Origin: Paramacrobiotus metropolitanus | Lineage: Eukaryota; Tardigrada; Eutardigrada; Parachela; Macrobiotidae | Assembly: GCF_019649055.1 (NCBI RefSeq) | Contig: NW_026570257.1 | Span: forward strand, 1,054,001-1,118,000 | Reading direction: 5' to 3' | Length of the DNA stretch: 64,000 nt | In this document: piece by piece, positions 1 to 11,256 of the stretch | How the letters are laid out: each line of letters opens with the position of its first letter | Numbering within the stretch: the stretch's first letter is position 1 | Notes under the pieces: model-generated | Told to the model about the DNA's origin: nothing | Databases searched by the model: none | What the model saw: only the letters and a program-made list of their open reading frames with translations | Position numbers and translations under genes: made by a program

Positions 1-1680
1 GGAAATAGACTGCGAGTTAAATGGAATGTGATTATTATGATAATTTCGCTACCGTTCTGACTTTTATATCCAATTGTGCTGTTATCGGTCTAACAGATAA
101 TGTGCCACGTTGTGCCATTCTACTTACTTTCGGTCGACTCTTTAAACGATTAATCGTATGGTGATTGTTCAACGTCTTTCGGCGTTCGCCGGCAACGGAT
201 AACATGAAATAACCTTGCCCGACGCATCCGCTGTTTTGTGTGATTCACAAAGAACGATAACAACAGCTATCAAATACTGCGCCTCTTACTGAAATGTGTC
301 TTTGTTGTACGAAGAATGGTCAGTCCAATATTTAAGGGGATCCCTATGAGATGAAAGTGGGTCTGGGAAAACATGAATAAGTTTGAAACAGTTGAAAGAT
401 CACTGTTGCCATTGTTCTGTCTGCATGCGCAAAGGGTTTGGCTATACAATGGTGTGCTGCGATCTTGTCTACGCTCTCTCTAGACAGGGCTATTCAAGAA
501 ACAAAGAAAAAACTTTGGAATCAAAAGTTGAATGAGAAAGTTTTCTCGAATTAGATGCAATACACATCACTGGATGTGTTTTAGCCTGAAAAGCTTATAT
601 TCTCCAACATGCTAATAAAAAATGTTGTTAACTTACAAAACAATTGAGAAAAACACTTTTCAAAAAGTGTTTTTTGGAGTTTATTCAAACATGCTTTGTT
701 GGACTATAGCGGAGTGTCGGTATATAAGCTTTCTAGAAAATAACACATTATCTGATGCCCTTTTGGAAAGTGTAGCAAGTTTTACAATGAAGTTATTGAT
801 TTTTAAAGCCCTTTAACTAGTTTTTGAAAAACGGCAGCTGAATGGAGGGCTTGTTGACTGACCGGCAGCAATGTGTGCCAGAGCCGGCTACCCATGCCCG
901 CGCTTTGCAGAAAGAGATCAGACAGGACATAGCTTGAGAGGGAAGAATGGGTATGCTCCGGCCACAGGACAGCATCAGGTGTTCTGTCTGAGATCTTCTG
1001 TGGCATATCTGCCATGAGGCTGGCCATGGCTAGCCGATAACATCACTGCATTTATTGCGCCGCTGTTGACCCAGCCTTGTTTTTTTACTTATAACTTGTG
1101 ATCACAGTGTACTGTGCCGTATCGGGGCACACTCTCTGGAAGCCCGAAAAATTTCCTACAGGCTGATGTAAAGTTCAAAACATATTTAAACGAAAAGTCA
1201 TCTCATAGTGGTCGCCTTAAAACAGCACCGACTGCTGTTATTATTGGACGAGAACTACGAGTTAGGGTAATTCAGATTTCAGAGTAGAAGTAAAACACTA
1301 CGAGTAGAATTTCTCATTTTTGTGCCAGTTTGATTTTTTATAAGTGGTTGGTCAAGACTCAAACAAAAAGGTGATTGAATCCACTGAAAATAATAATATT
1401 TGTTATAATTATTATTGCCTTTTAAAACACGTGCAAGTAGCACTGTTACACCGTAAACAGTGATAAATTAAGATAAATAAAATTTAGCACTATGCGCTAT
1501 ACATAGACCATTCAAGCGTCAAAAAATTGTGCTAGAACGCAGCTGTTCCTTAAAATGACTGGAAGAAACCCATTTGAAGGTGGTCGATGTGACGCTTGTA
1601 GAACGCCATAATAATCGCTTGATGAAATCTGTACAGAATTCGGATTTTAAAGGTTTGATCTTGCGGCCACTATTTTTCCA
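1..1680. other. Gene-poor flank
   Basis: No supportable gene on either strand. Short open frames have neither splice context nor recognisable motifs. A somewhat GC-richer patch near 830-1080 could be an old repeat, but I cannot identify it. Confidence 0.5.
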
Positions 1681-2582
1681 TCATATTCCGCTCGGTGTTC
1701 TCCATAGCGAAAGAAACATATTGATCTCGTCCTTCCGCCGCATCAGATGTTCAAGAATCCGACTGATTTCAGCAAAATCTGGTCGATCTTCTGGTTTAAA
1801 ATTCCAGCATTCCTTCGCAACAGAACGTCTGAAAGTATAATACGGTACACGGTATCGTGCTTCAAAGTTCAACGTAATCGCAAAAATAATATTGCTGTTT
1901 ATAGTATAACCTTTGTCTTTCAATATTTCATAAAAAATTGAATTAAACAGGCACTACTTACACTGGATGCGGACAAATAGCTGGTAATTCCAGTCTGTGA
2001 CCTTCTCGAAGAAAATTACACAGCTGTTCAAAAAGTACTCCTTTCGGGAACTCAGATACATAGGGCGTTTGTGCCAGAGTAAAAATTTCCCACAGTACGA
2101 CACCGAAGGACCACACATCGCCGGCTGTGGTAAATACTCCGCGGCCGGGAATTATGGCTTCAGGAGCCATCCAACAAACCGGTAGAGGAACCTGCATAAG
2201 CGGCTAGGTACAATCTTATGTTAGGCTGGTCGAAACTATTGGCACTATGGGCTAGCTGAAAGTGCTAGTTTAGTAAAAATGCAACTACCAGCTGCCGTTC
2301 CAGTATATATTCCGGTTGGGTTTTGGCCATTCCAAAATCAGCAACTTTCGCTGTTTTCCGCGAGTTCAGCAAAATATTCCTAGCGGCTAAATCCCGGTGA
2401 ATTACATTCATGGATGATAGAAACTCCATTCCACGGCTGATCTGATAGGCAAAGCGAGTCAGCTCCATCAACAGGTTTTCACTTGACTTGTTGGATTTGT
2501 TGAGTACCATCACATAGTAACCAGCAACAGCTGCCGTTCCGCAAGAGACGCTTTTGGCACTTAAATCTCGTAGATAGGTATG

Positions 2583-2699
2583 TGTCACGACCTGGCGCAT
2601 ATTTATTAGCAGCCAGGGAGCTGCTCAAACGCAGACTGAACTGAACAATTACTGACAGACTCAGACATGGCAACTCTGTTGCCATGTCACTACGCTACA
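2583..2699. repeat. LTR, left copy
   Basis: A 117-bp TG...CA repeat matching 3654-3770 base for base as far as I could compare by eye. The host duplication GTATG precedes it. Confidence 0.85.
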
Positions 2700-3653
2700 C
2701 CTTTCCATCTTATAAAAAAAACAACAAAAAAAACGTTCTGAACTCGCCATGAAAAATTCACAGGAATAGGTTGAATAACCACAATGTTATCACAATACTC
2801 GGCAAAATTCAAATTCATTCACAGTTCACGGAACGCTATATTAAGCTGCTTCGCGTAGCAACGGTTTCTGAATCCACATACACCATGACTTGCAGAGCGA
2901 CGACAACACGCTCCATGACCTTTTCGAACGTTCCGATCGTACTTAATTCCACGACCTTCGGTTCGGCGTCAATCCGCTCGTGCACTCTCTCTGGGCCACA
3001 CTCGGACGCTTTCTCACTCGGCCGGGTCTCGCTCATTCTCACCTTCACTCACACCACACGTGGGGCACATGGTACAACATCCACCGTCAGCGTCACTCTG
3101 TGCTTCGCTTTCACTCAGACGGCGCTCGCCGTCCTCGCTCACCATTCACCACACTGGTCCACACACGCAGTTCGCGGGGTTCCATCCTGTTCTCACCGCA
3201 GGACACTCCCGCTGGGCAGGGCGCTCGCTCTTCATGCACAGAAATTCTCGGCGGGACGGGCGTAGCCACAGTTCATACCACTGGCACCTCCGCCCACTGA
3301 CCGGCTCCACTGACCTTCCCACAGGTCGTCACACTGGCCTGGGTGCTCCATCCGTCTCACGGAATGGCTTCCCCTTTCTGCCAAGGGATCGGCCTTTCCG
3401 TCCCTTTTGCTGCCGTGGATCCCATCCACTGCAACAGCTGCGTGGCTCGCGCCACGGCTTCCTCCGGTCACGGGTATTCGCTGCTGCCCTCGTCCGCCCT
3501 TCTCACAACTTTCCTTCTGCGACCACGCCCACACTCTCTCTCCCACGGATTCACTACTACCTCCGTGAATACACTCTCCCATGCAGTACCACAACTCTGC
3601 CACAGTCTCAAGAATAATATTACAGCATAAGTTTACTACAGACTTCACGCCAC

Positions 3654-3770
3654 TGTCACGACCTGGCGCATATTTATTAGCAGCCAGGGAGCTGCTCAAA
3701 CGCAGACTGAACTGAACAATTACTGACAGACTCAGACATGGCAACTCTGTTGCCATGTCACTACGCTACA
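3654..3770. repeat. LTR, right copy
   Basis: Second 117-bp copy of the terminal repeat, followed directly by the host duplication GTATG. Confidence 0.85.
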
Positions 3771-6700
3771 GTATGCAAGGAACCGTGTTCGCAGTACTCC
3801 AGAACAATCATCATACGACCTGCATAAGAAAACGCATAGAAGTAGTACCGTGTAGCTGCAGGTTTTTTTCAGTTATCAACAAAAATGCTGGTTGTTTAAA
3901 TGGAAGCAATAAGGTCACATACCGGTAAGAACGATGCCAATAAGATTGACAATGTTGGAATGCTTTCCCAGTGTCATTAAGATACTTGCTTCTTTCAGGA
4001 AAGCAGGAATCTCTTTGCTGTTACGTGGTATCTTTACTGCCACATGCTGCCGATGGCGACGACTTTGCTTCGGCTTGCCCAGATCCCGAATATTCTTTTC
4101 TGCTAGTGACGCTTTATAAACATGACCTTGCACGCCACTACTTAAAAGGTAAACTGCAAAAACAACAGTCTGTTGAATTATCGTTGAAAAATATATCGGC
4201 AGTGATAAGTTATTTTACGTAAACTGATCGACCAGTGAGGCAGCTCGTGTTGTTGAACAACAATGGGTGGCACTAGCTTTGCGAGTCCAGTCCGGAAGTC
4301 CGATCGCATCTAAAATCGCGTCTTCCATTGAGTCTTATATATGGCGATAACGTAAATGTTTTGCAACTGAATGCACCTGTTTTACTCGTCTTCTCTTGTA
4401 GCATGTGTACAGCAGCATTGCTGCTAAAAGAAGGAATATGACAAAGCCCACAGCGATCCCACCCAGTATTCCATCTAGATGGTCGTCTGTAACTGGAATC
4501 CAGAAAATAATACGCAAATCATAAAGTGCAGGGAATTTCTAACTGCAGGTTGGAATAATGAACACCTTACCATCGGTAGAAGCAGGCGTATTTACCATTA
4601 AGATAGCGGTTGTTATTGTTGACGGCGCTGTGTTATCTGCTGTTACCCCGTACAGCCCAGTTTCAGAAGTGCCTGTACTAAATTCTGTGGTTGTTTCTGC
4701 TTTCGACGTGTACCAGGTAGAGGTGTCGGATTCAAATTCCGCTGTTGTCAAAAGATCTTCTGATGTTCCAGAGCTCCCTGTGATGTTGAAATATTCTTCT
4801 TCCGTAGTTGCAGTTACGGTATACGCTGTAGATTTTGCAGTGATTTCCGCGTGCGTGCTTGGCCTATGAGTGGTGCTTGGAAGGGGGCAATCTGGAATAG
4901 TTAGACTGTCCAGGGGCAGTCCAGAATATTCCGCTACTGCCGTGCCGCATGTGGCTTCTGAGTGGTTCCCGCATTCCCATAATTCGCCCTTTAGCAAAGG
5001 ATTTTCATAATAGCTTATTTCCTGATTAGCGGGAAATTTATGCATAAACTGCTGCACGGTGCAGTTGCAGAAAAATCGCTGGCCGCGCAGAGTCAAACAC
5101 CGGAGAGACGGCAGGCGACTGAGGTCACTCGCAAATAAATAATCCTGTATGCTTCCGAAATCCAAGTTGAGCCTTTCGACTGAATTCGCCCCGGCAAAAA
5201 AATGCAGTGGAACCGATTGCCACGCTGGGTCTAATATCTTAACATGAATTTCCAAAATTTTTAAACTGACCATTTTTCTCCAGATATCTGGTCGAATGCT
5301 TGACAACTGATAAGCATGAATATTTAATCTATGGATCAAACCGATCGCATTTTTCAGAAGGTTTTCTTCAACTATAAACGGTGCTAGCTCACCATAGTCG
5401 TCCCCGTTTATTCCATAATGCAACTCAAGGAACAGCAAGGGACGCGTTGAATTTTGACCAAACAGATTGGTATGTATCAGGTACTTCCCAAGGGCCCTCT
5501 GCAGCGACGTATCATCTGGATACCACTCGTACGGCCACGGGTTGGGTAACATGACTTCCGAATGGTAATCGAAAACCAGCTTGACCTGTTTCCCCCCTGT
5601 GCAGTAATAAAACGTGGAAGTGGCGGTATTAAATGCAGCAAATCCTGTGATGGCATTAGTGCAATTTGATTCTGTGCTTTGGATTTGTAGCTGACTTTCA
5701 GCATATTCTTCCATGTTTGGGCAGTCAGGAAAGCGGAACGCATGTAACGGCTTCCCGTTATGAAAGGGCATTCTGTCGTACGAACTTCCGCAAGTCGCTG
5801 CCGTAAATGTACCACACTCCCAAACATCGCCATTGAACAGAGGATCGATGAAAAGCCTCTTAGTTGTTTAGAGAGGCGACCGGTGCATAAATTCCATCAG
5901 TGCACAGTCACACACAAAACGACTGCCTCGCAAGTTAAAACATTTGAGATACTGGAGATGCTGGAGCGATTTAGGGAGAAAATGGTAATCTGCATCATTT
6001 CCGAGATCTAAACTCAAGCTTTCTATGGATAAAGCTCCGACATAGAAGTTTTCTTCCAAGATCGACAACACGTTCGTAATGTTCTTCACTTTAATTTCCA
6101 AGATTCTCAGAAATGGCATTTTGCTCTAGATGTCGCTGATGATGCTCGGGAGACGGTGCACTTCTATTGTCAGGCGGTAGATTACTCGCACTCCGTCTCC
6201 CAAAAGGTTAAGATCCACTACGAACGGATCATACAAACCCTGGATTAGCGCGCCGGTAAGATGAAGATACAGACCAACTCTTCTGCCGTTGTGTGCTCCC
6301 TTGCGGTAATAGTTATTTAGAACAGTGCGAATATGATCATTCATCATCGTAGCATGTAGGCCAGAATTGTTACAAACCAATCGGAATCTTTGACCACCAT
6401 CGCAATAAAACTGACAGTAAGCTGTGCTCATCTGCTTGATACGATACATGTAAAGGTCAGAAGTACAGTAAGGTACAATGTCGTCGCAATTCGTCAACGT
6501 AAGCAGGACCGCTCCAAAAATTCCACAATAAAGCAGTAAAGTTTTGGAAAAGGTCATGGTGGTTTTCGTTTTGACTACGCGAGCAGTTAAAGGTGCCTAA
6601 AGGCGCTAACTTGCCGCAGAGGTAACTGTCAGCGGCACCCACTGTAATCGAAAATTCCCATTGGTATAATTTTTTTGCCTTAGATATGTAAGGAAATATA

Positions 6701-7074
6701 CTGTAAGGGTTCCACAATACAGCATTTTCGATCAACGTTTTACTCGTCCTAATAATCTATTATCGTTGCGGTGTGTAGTCCGGAAATTACAAACATTAAA
6801 AACATGTTTGCTCTGGCTGCAAACAATGAGGGCCGTCAGATACAAAAGCGTCAAATACGATAACAGGACATGTTTTAACTGCTGGTTATGTATCTCGCAG
6901 CGTATAAGTAAACAAATCAAAGTGTACCTGTAGTACCTAATCATCGTCTGCTGATCACTATTAAAAGCAAACAAAATTTTTGCTTCTTAAATGAAAATTA
7001 TGAATGATTGCCGATATCTCATCAGCGCATTGTTATAATATTATTATTTGAACGTGTGAACAATGCGTACTCAC

Positions 7075-7250
7075 TTCGGTCAAGATCAATATAGGCATAA
7101 GAAACTTTATTATCCGCATTACGCTCGTGAAACCGCGCACCGTGTTCAATAAAAGAAATCGCAACGCTGTTGCATTTTGGTATCCAATTAAGCATAAAAC
7201 CGAAGGTTTGATTATAATTACAAGGTGAAACCGTTCTTCCGCTTTCCGGT
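7075..7250 (-). CDS. Possible orphan internal exon
   Basis: An open minus-strand stretch sits between a plausible acceptor (TTTAACAG) and a strong donor (A|GTGAGT), encoding about 58 residues with two cysteines. The composition looks coding-like, but I do not recognise the family and found no partner exons. It lies about 500 bp upstream of the kinase pseudogene on the same strand and could be a relic of a neighbouring receptor. Chance cannot be excluded. Confidence 0.25.
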
Positions 7251-7490
7251 CTGTTAAAGCGAGATGCGATACGTTGTCGTGATTTATAAATCTTGCAAAT
7301 CAGTAACACAAACGAATAACTAAAGATTTTGGCAGAGCACGGAGTATCATATCCCAACGGAGTTAGTTCTGCTCCAACGCCACAGGCTTCGCATAACTGT
7401 TTATTTAAAATTTCGACCTACAGAGTATTCCGTTGACATCACGGTCAACGCATTACAAGCAGGACCGTACTCTCACAGCCCGTCAGGTCA

Positions 7491-8450
7491 TCAATGCCGC
7501 TTAACTTTTCTTACGCTAAACATAACTATCAGAGGGTCGAACACACCTTGAACAGAATACAGGAGCATGACTACCGTAAAGGCCGTATCCGAGAATGGTA
7601 CATCAAAGAACAGGTACGCAGTATACATGAAATCAGCTGGCAGCCAGCAGATTGTCACGCTGATGATCGTTAGCGTTAATATCAACGATGCCTTTACTTT
7701 CTTGACGGGTCGAACAGCCGACTTTTTCGTAGCATTAGTTTTCTTAAATTTGGCTGAAATAATGCTCATTTCATGATGGTATGCCGAGACCGCATCCGTT
7801 CGTCGTCGCCTTCTCAGCCATATCGTCACGTTAACGTATACGTACAACAACAAGATGAGCATCAGCGGAAAAAGCCGGCCCACGACAACTTCGGTGCGGC
7901 TCCACTGCCGGATTGCCGGCGTATGCAGAACGCAGCCAAACTGCTTTTCGGGAAGATGATAGTACAACATATCCATGGTATAACCCGGTAACTCCACCAC
8001 GTGTGCGTAGCAGAATCCAAGTACGGATATCACAATTGCCCTGATGTACGTGTGGCGCCGTTTATACGTGTGCGGACGGGCAACCGCCCAAGTGCGACTG
8101 ACCGCAATCAACACATGCATCATCAACTGCCCCAGACTGATGACAAATTCGAAATAGTTGTAGAAATCACACACCCAGTGTCCCATCCACCAGCCACCGT
8201 ACAGATCACTAGCGATTTCTAACGGTGGACATACGGAGCAATAAATGATGTTGGTGACAAAAAGACCGATCAGGTAGACGCTGAACGGGTTGATCCGTAA
8301 TGGCGCCAACCGGTGATAAGCGATTATTCCGATGTTGAGACAAATGTACAGCGTCATGATAAAGGTTTTGACCACAAGCAAGAACGTCCAGTTCGTCTTT
8401 GAAAATGGGGATATTACCGAAGTGTCGTTTTCGTGCGTTGTGTTCATCAT
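7491..8450 (-). CDS. Rhodopsin-like (class A) GPCR, copy 1
   Basis: Single-exon gene of 319 codons starting at ATG 8448-8450. The protein has seven hydrophobic segments, a short N-terminus with N-glycosylation sequons, and a Cys after helix II (GHWVC) with a partner Cys in extracellular loop 2 (FGCVL). Helix VI carries a CWLP motif. Two class A hallmarks are altered: the DRY position reads VSRTW, and the helix VII NPxxY reads DPLIVMF. It is closely related to the gene at 10303-11256, so the pair looks like a local duplication. Predicted to be a plasma-membrane receptor; the ligand is unknown. Intronless receptors are common among lineage-expanded invertebrate GPCRs. Confidence 0.88.
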   Translation of the reverse strand: MMNTTHENDTSVISPFSKTNWTFLLVVKTFIMTLYICLNIGIIAYHRLAPLRINPFSVYLIGLFVTNIIYCSVCPPLEIASDLYGGWWMGHWVCDFYNYFEFVISLGQLMMHVLIAVSRTWAVARPHTYKRRHTYIRAIVISVLGFCYAHVVELPGYTMDMLYYHLPEKQFGCVLHTPAIRQWSRTEVVVGRLFPLMLILLLYVYVNVTIWLRRRRRTDAVSAYHHEMSIISAKFKKTNATKKSAVRPVKKVKASLILTLTIISVTICWLPADFMYTAYLFFDVPFSDTAFTVVMLLYSVQGVFDPLIVMFSVRKVKRH

Positions 8451-10302
8451 GGTAGATTGCTTAGCTTTTGTGATGGCTTATTCCTGTATGAGCGGGCGCA
8501 TGTTAACATAAACATTCAATCGGCTTTCCAGAAGGGTATAATAAAGCTTTGGTTTGATGCATTGCTTGTAACAGGTACCGTAGGTACCAGGTATCTCTTT
8601 CCTCGCTCACGCTACTGGTGAGCAGATGGAAAGAGTATATTCTAGAAGTTTTGCTTCCGCGGGTGCATAGATACAGTAGTAGTTTGGATAGATTGAGGCA
8701 GCTATAAGGAATATACTCATTGTTCAGCGCGACAATACTGACATGTTACATATGCAACCGTTAGGAGGATTATGTTCACACGTGTTCAGCTAACAGCGGA
8801 AACATCTGCGTTTCACAATAATTAATTCGTCGTAAAGGGAAGAACTAGAGAATTAATAATCGCGACAGTGATACGGAACATGTACAACAGCTGTCCGGGG
8901 TTATCTGGAACTGTCAACCATGACCAAATGTATTCTCTGTACGGTTTTCGATTTCCGGTATTTCACTGTGACGTAGGGGATATCTTATTGAGACTCATTG
9001 CCTAATTTCAGTAAACTGATCCGTATACCCGCACTACAACTCCTTATTACGTAGACTGCAGCTGGAGTCTTGCTAAATACTGTAACTGGACATAAACACT
9101 TCATCACAATAAACCGAATACGTTGTAATAAGCATTATCCGAAGTTTTATACTAAGTTCATGGTTAAGCTTTGCCTCCGTTTGTTCGTGGTATGGAGATA
9201 GACTGTAGCTCGGAAACGTAATAGATAACTTGGGGGAAGCCTTGTTGATTATGGTTCATAGTGGCTTGACTCTCAAATGGTAAGGCAGCTATTCATTCAC
9301 CCGCTGTCCAGACTTTTCGGGGAAAATTATCGGTTGTGAAATACAGCCTAACAATTTACTAAATCTAATCCCAGGTGGTAAATTGGATAATTAAATCTTC
9401 ACTTGGGCAGATTCGTGATACAGACATAAGACATTCTAGCATTTATAACGTAGGGCGTTCACTCACAGCAATTGATGAAAACACTCTGAAGATTAGACCT
9501 CGATGCTGTACATTTAAATTTTATAATCAGTACTTACTATTCAGAATTAGTATTCCAAAATATTTATCCATGAAAGCAATCCGTATGAAAATTTTATAAT
9601 CAGTACTTACTAGGCAGAATTAGTGCTCCGAAACAATTATCCATAAAAGGAGTCTATAAAAATGGTGCTACGCTTGTCTAAAAAAAAAGACGTCCCCGCA
9701 AAACAATTACACCGAAAACTGTTTTGAAATCCTGAAATGATTGACGGTGAGAGAAGAAAAGATGCAGTACTTCAAGTAGTCGAATTCAGTTCCGAGGTTT
9801 AGATGTACTAAAGGAAGTGAGTTTAAATTAAATTTAATTTTTGGAGAGTAAAACAGTTTCTTGACATTTATACAGCAGGATGTTTGTCCACTGATGATGA
9901 CACTTGTGCGCATAATTTTGCAGTCATACAAATGATTCGCAGTTTAATGTTAGCGACGTTGATATCCAAAAGGTGTTCTCAAGAAGAAAATTAATCCAAC
10001 TACCGCAGTGTGGATTAGTTACCGATTTAATGCAAGCACATTTAACCACAAGCAGGAACGTGCGGCACACTCTTGTTTATTACTTTGCTGATTCTGGGGA
10101 ATAACGAAGAATTTCCAATAGAACGTGACACTGTCTTCTCGTAAAGGAAGTGTGTCACTTCCGTTTAGCGGATGGATCTGTGCAGTTCAGGTATTTATGA
10201 AAGCTTCAGAATACATAGCATACAGCAGACCGCCAATTAATCTATTAACAATGTAATTTACTGTACGTACAAGGTTCTCGTTCAGATTACGGTTGGGAGG
10301 TA
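8451..10302. other. Intergenic region between the two GPCR genes
   Basis: No gene recognised. It must hold the promoter of copy 1, just above 8450, and the 3' end of copy 2, just below 10303. The only clear structure is the tandem duplication at 9516-9661. Confidence 0.5.
9516..9661. repeat. 73-bp imperfect tandem duplication
   Basis: The block starting AATTTTATAATCAGTACTTA near 9517 recurs at about 9590. The repeats of CAGAATTAGT and TTATCCAT follow in the same order, giving a period of 73 bp over two copies. Confidence 0.7.
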
Positions 10303-11256
10303 TCAGAACCACTTCACTTGTCTCATGCTAATCACCAGCATCAACGGATCGAACACACCTTGTATAGAATACAAGAGCATAACTAATGTAAAAGCTAGTT
10401 CTGATAAAGGTACATCAAAAAACAAGTAAACCGTATACATTAGATCAGCTGGTAACCAGCAAATCGTTACGCTAATGGTTGTTAATGTTAAAATCAGCGA
10501 TGCCTTTACTTCCTTTACCGGTCCAGCAGCCGCTTCTTTCGGGTTGGTGTCTGTTAGGGATTTCCCTGGGACGCTATTCATCTCATAGCTCCTCGTCGAG
10601 AAAATACCGGTGCGTCTTCGCTTTCTCAGCCAAATCGTCACATTGACGTACACATAAGAGAGCAATATAAACAAGAGCGGAGAAAGCCGGCCCACGATAA
10701 CTTCGGCGCGACTCCACTCTCTGACTGCCGCCGTATGCATCTGGCAGCCGAACTCCTTCTCGGGAATGTGATAATACAACATATCCAAAGCATAACCAGG
10801 TACATCCACCAAGTGCGCATAACAGAATCCGAGTCCTGACAATAAAAACGCCATTTTGTACGTATGACGGCATTTGTAGGACAGCGGATGGGCCACCGCC
10901 CAGATTCGGCTGACCGCGATCAGAGCGTGCAGCATCAGCGGACCCAGGCTGATGACAAATTCGAAATAGTTGTAGAAGTTGCACACCCAGTGTCCCATCC
11001 ACCAACCACCGTACAGGTCACGGGCGATTTCTAAAGGCGGACACACGGCACTATACAGGGCGTTAGTGATGAAAAGGACAATCAAGTACACACTGAAGGG
11101 AGTAATCCGTAATGAGAACCAGTAGTATACGGCCATTCCGACGTTCAGACCAATGGACAGCACCATAATGATCGTTTTCACCACCAGTAAGAATGTCCAG
11201 TGCGGCTGTGTAGACGGATTCGTAAGCGCACTATCATTGTAGTGTGTTTCATTCAT
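10303..11256 (-). CDS. Rhodopsin-like (class A) GPCR, copy 2
   Basis: Single exon of 318 codons. I chose ATG 11254-11256 (MNETHYND); the open frame runs further upstream, but only from a GTG. Seven membrane segments, an N-terminal sequon (NET), the conserved extracellular Cys pair (GHWVC; FGCQM) and CWLP in helix VI are visible. As in its neighbour at 7491-8450, DRY is replaced (VSRIW) and NPxxY is replaced by DPLMLVI. The cytoplasmic loop 3 segment before helix VI (KEVKASLILTL) is nearly identical between the two, which supports a recent tandem duplication. An orphan receptor at the plasma membrane; the substitutions suggest atypical G-protein coupling. Confidence 0.88.
   Translation of the reverse strand: MNETHYNDSALTNPSTQPHWTFLLVVKTIIMVLSIGLNVGMAVYYWFSLRITPFSVYLIVLFITNALYSAVCPPLEIARDLYGGWWMGHWVCNFYNYFEFVISLGPLMLHALIAVSRIWAVAHPLSYKCRHTYKMAFLLSGLGFCYAHLVDVPGYALDMLYYHIPEKEFGCQMHTAAVREWSRAEVIVGRLSPLLFILLSYVYVNVTIWLRKRRRTGIFSTRSYEMNSVPGKSLTDTNPKEAAAGPVKEVKASLILTLTTISVTICWLPADLMYTVYLFFDVPLSELAFTLVMLLYSIQGVFDPLMLVISMRQVKWF

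Larger units (their letters stand above)
2583..3770 (-). mobile_element. Non-autonomous LTR retroelement (TRIM-like) inserted in a kinase exon
   Basis: Two identical-looking 117-bp direct repeats (2583-2699 and 3654-3770) begin with TG and end with CA. They flank about 954 bp. The host sequence GTATG is duplicated on both sides (2578-2582 and 3771-3775), as in LTR-element integration. Read on the minus strand, the base after the 5' LTR is followed by TGGCGTGAAG, a possible primer-binding site, and the 3' LTR is preceded by the purine tract GATGGAAAGG. The inside has an open frame of 174 codons on the minus strand but no recognisable gag or pol motif, so the element is presumably non-autonomous. 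The near-identity of the LTRs implies a recent insertion. Confidence 0.85.
1681..6557 (-). pseudogene. Receptor tyrosine kinase with duplicated LRR-like ectodomain, inactivated
   Basis: Exons (minus): 6557-4571, 4492-4274, 4153-3923, 3819-2289 (interrupted by the element at 2583-3770), 2191-1962, 1828-1681. Intron phases match at every junction, and the undisturbed frame would be about 1050 codons. Seen in order: signal peptide; two tandem Cys-containing LRR-like modules (about residues 25-240 and 245-500), each ending in a C-terminal cap with a WECG motif; a Thr/Ser-rich stalk; one membrane helix followed by KRRR; then a tyrosine kinase domain with VAVK, HRDLAARN, DFG, WMAPEA and DVWSFGV. 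The catalytic residues are intact, so a live copy would be an active plasma-membrane kinase; its ligand is unknown. In this copy the frame is broken by TAG at 6126-6128, TAA at 5868-5870 and TAA at 4335-4337, plus the insertion. The stops fall inside sequence that aligns without gaps to the sister module, so they are not intronic. The splice assignment of the juxtamembrane segment is the weakest part. Confidence 0.85.

Noticed and set aside
3232-3756. 174-codon minus-strand frame starting in the right LTR
   Set aside because: No gag, protease, RT or other motif; probably an open frame by composition within a non-autonomous element.
4274-4377. A splice after CAG at 4377 that would avoid the TAA at 4335-4337
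   Set aside because: The required next exon would start out of phase, whereas reading straight through gives an in-phase juxtamembrane segment (GLPDWTRKA) joined to the kinase exon.
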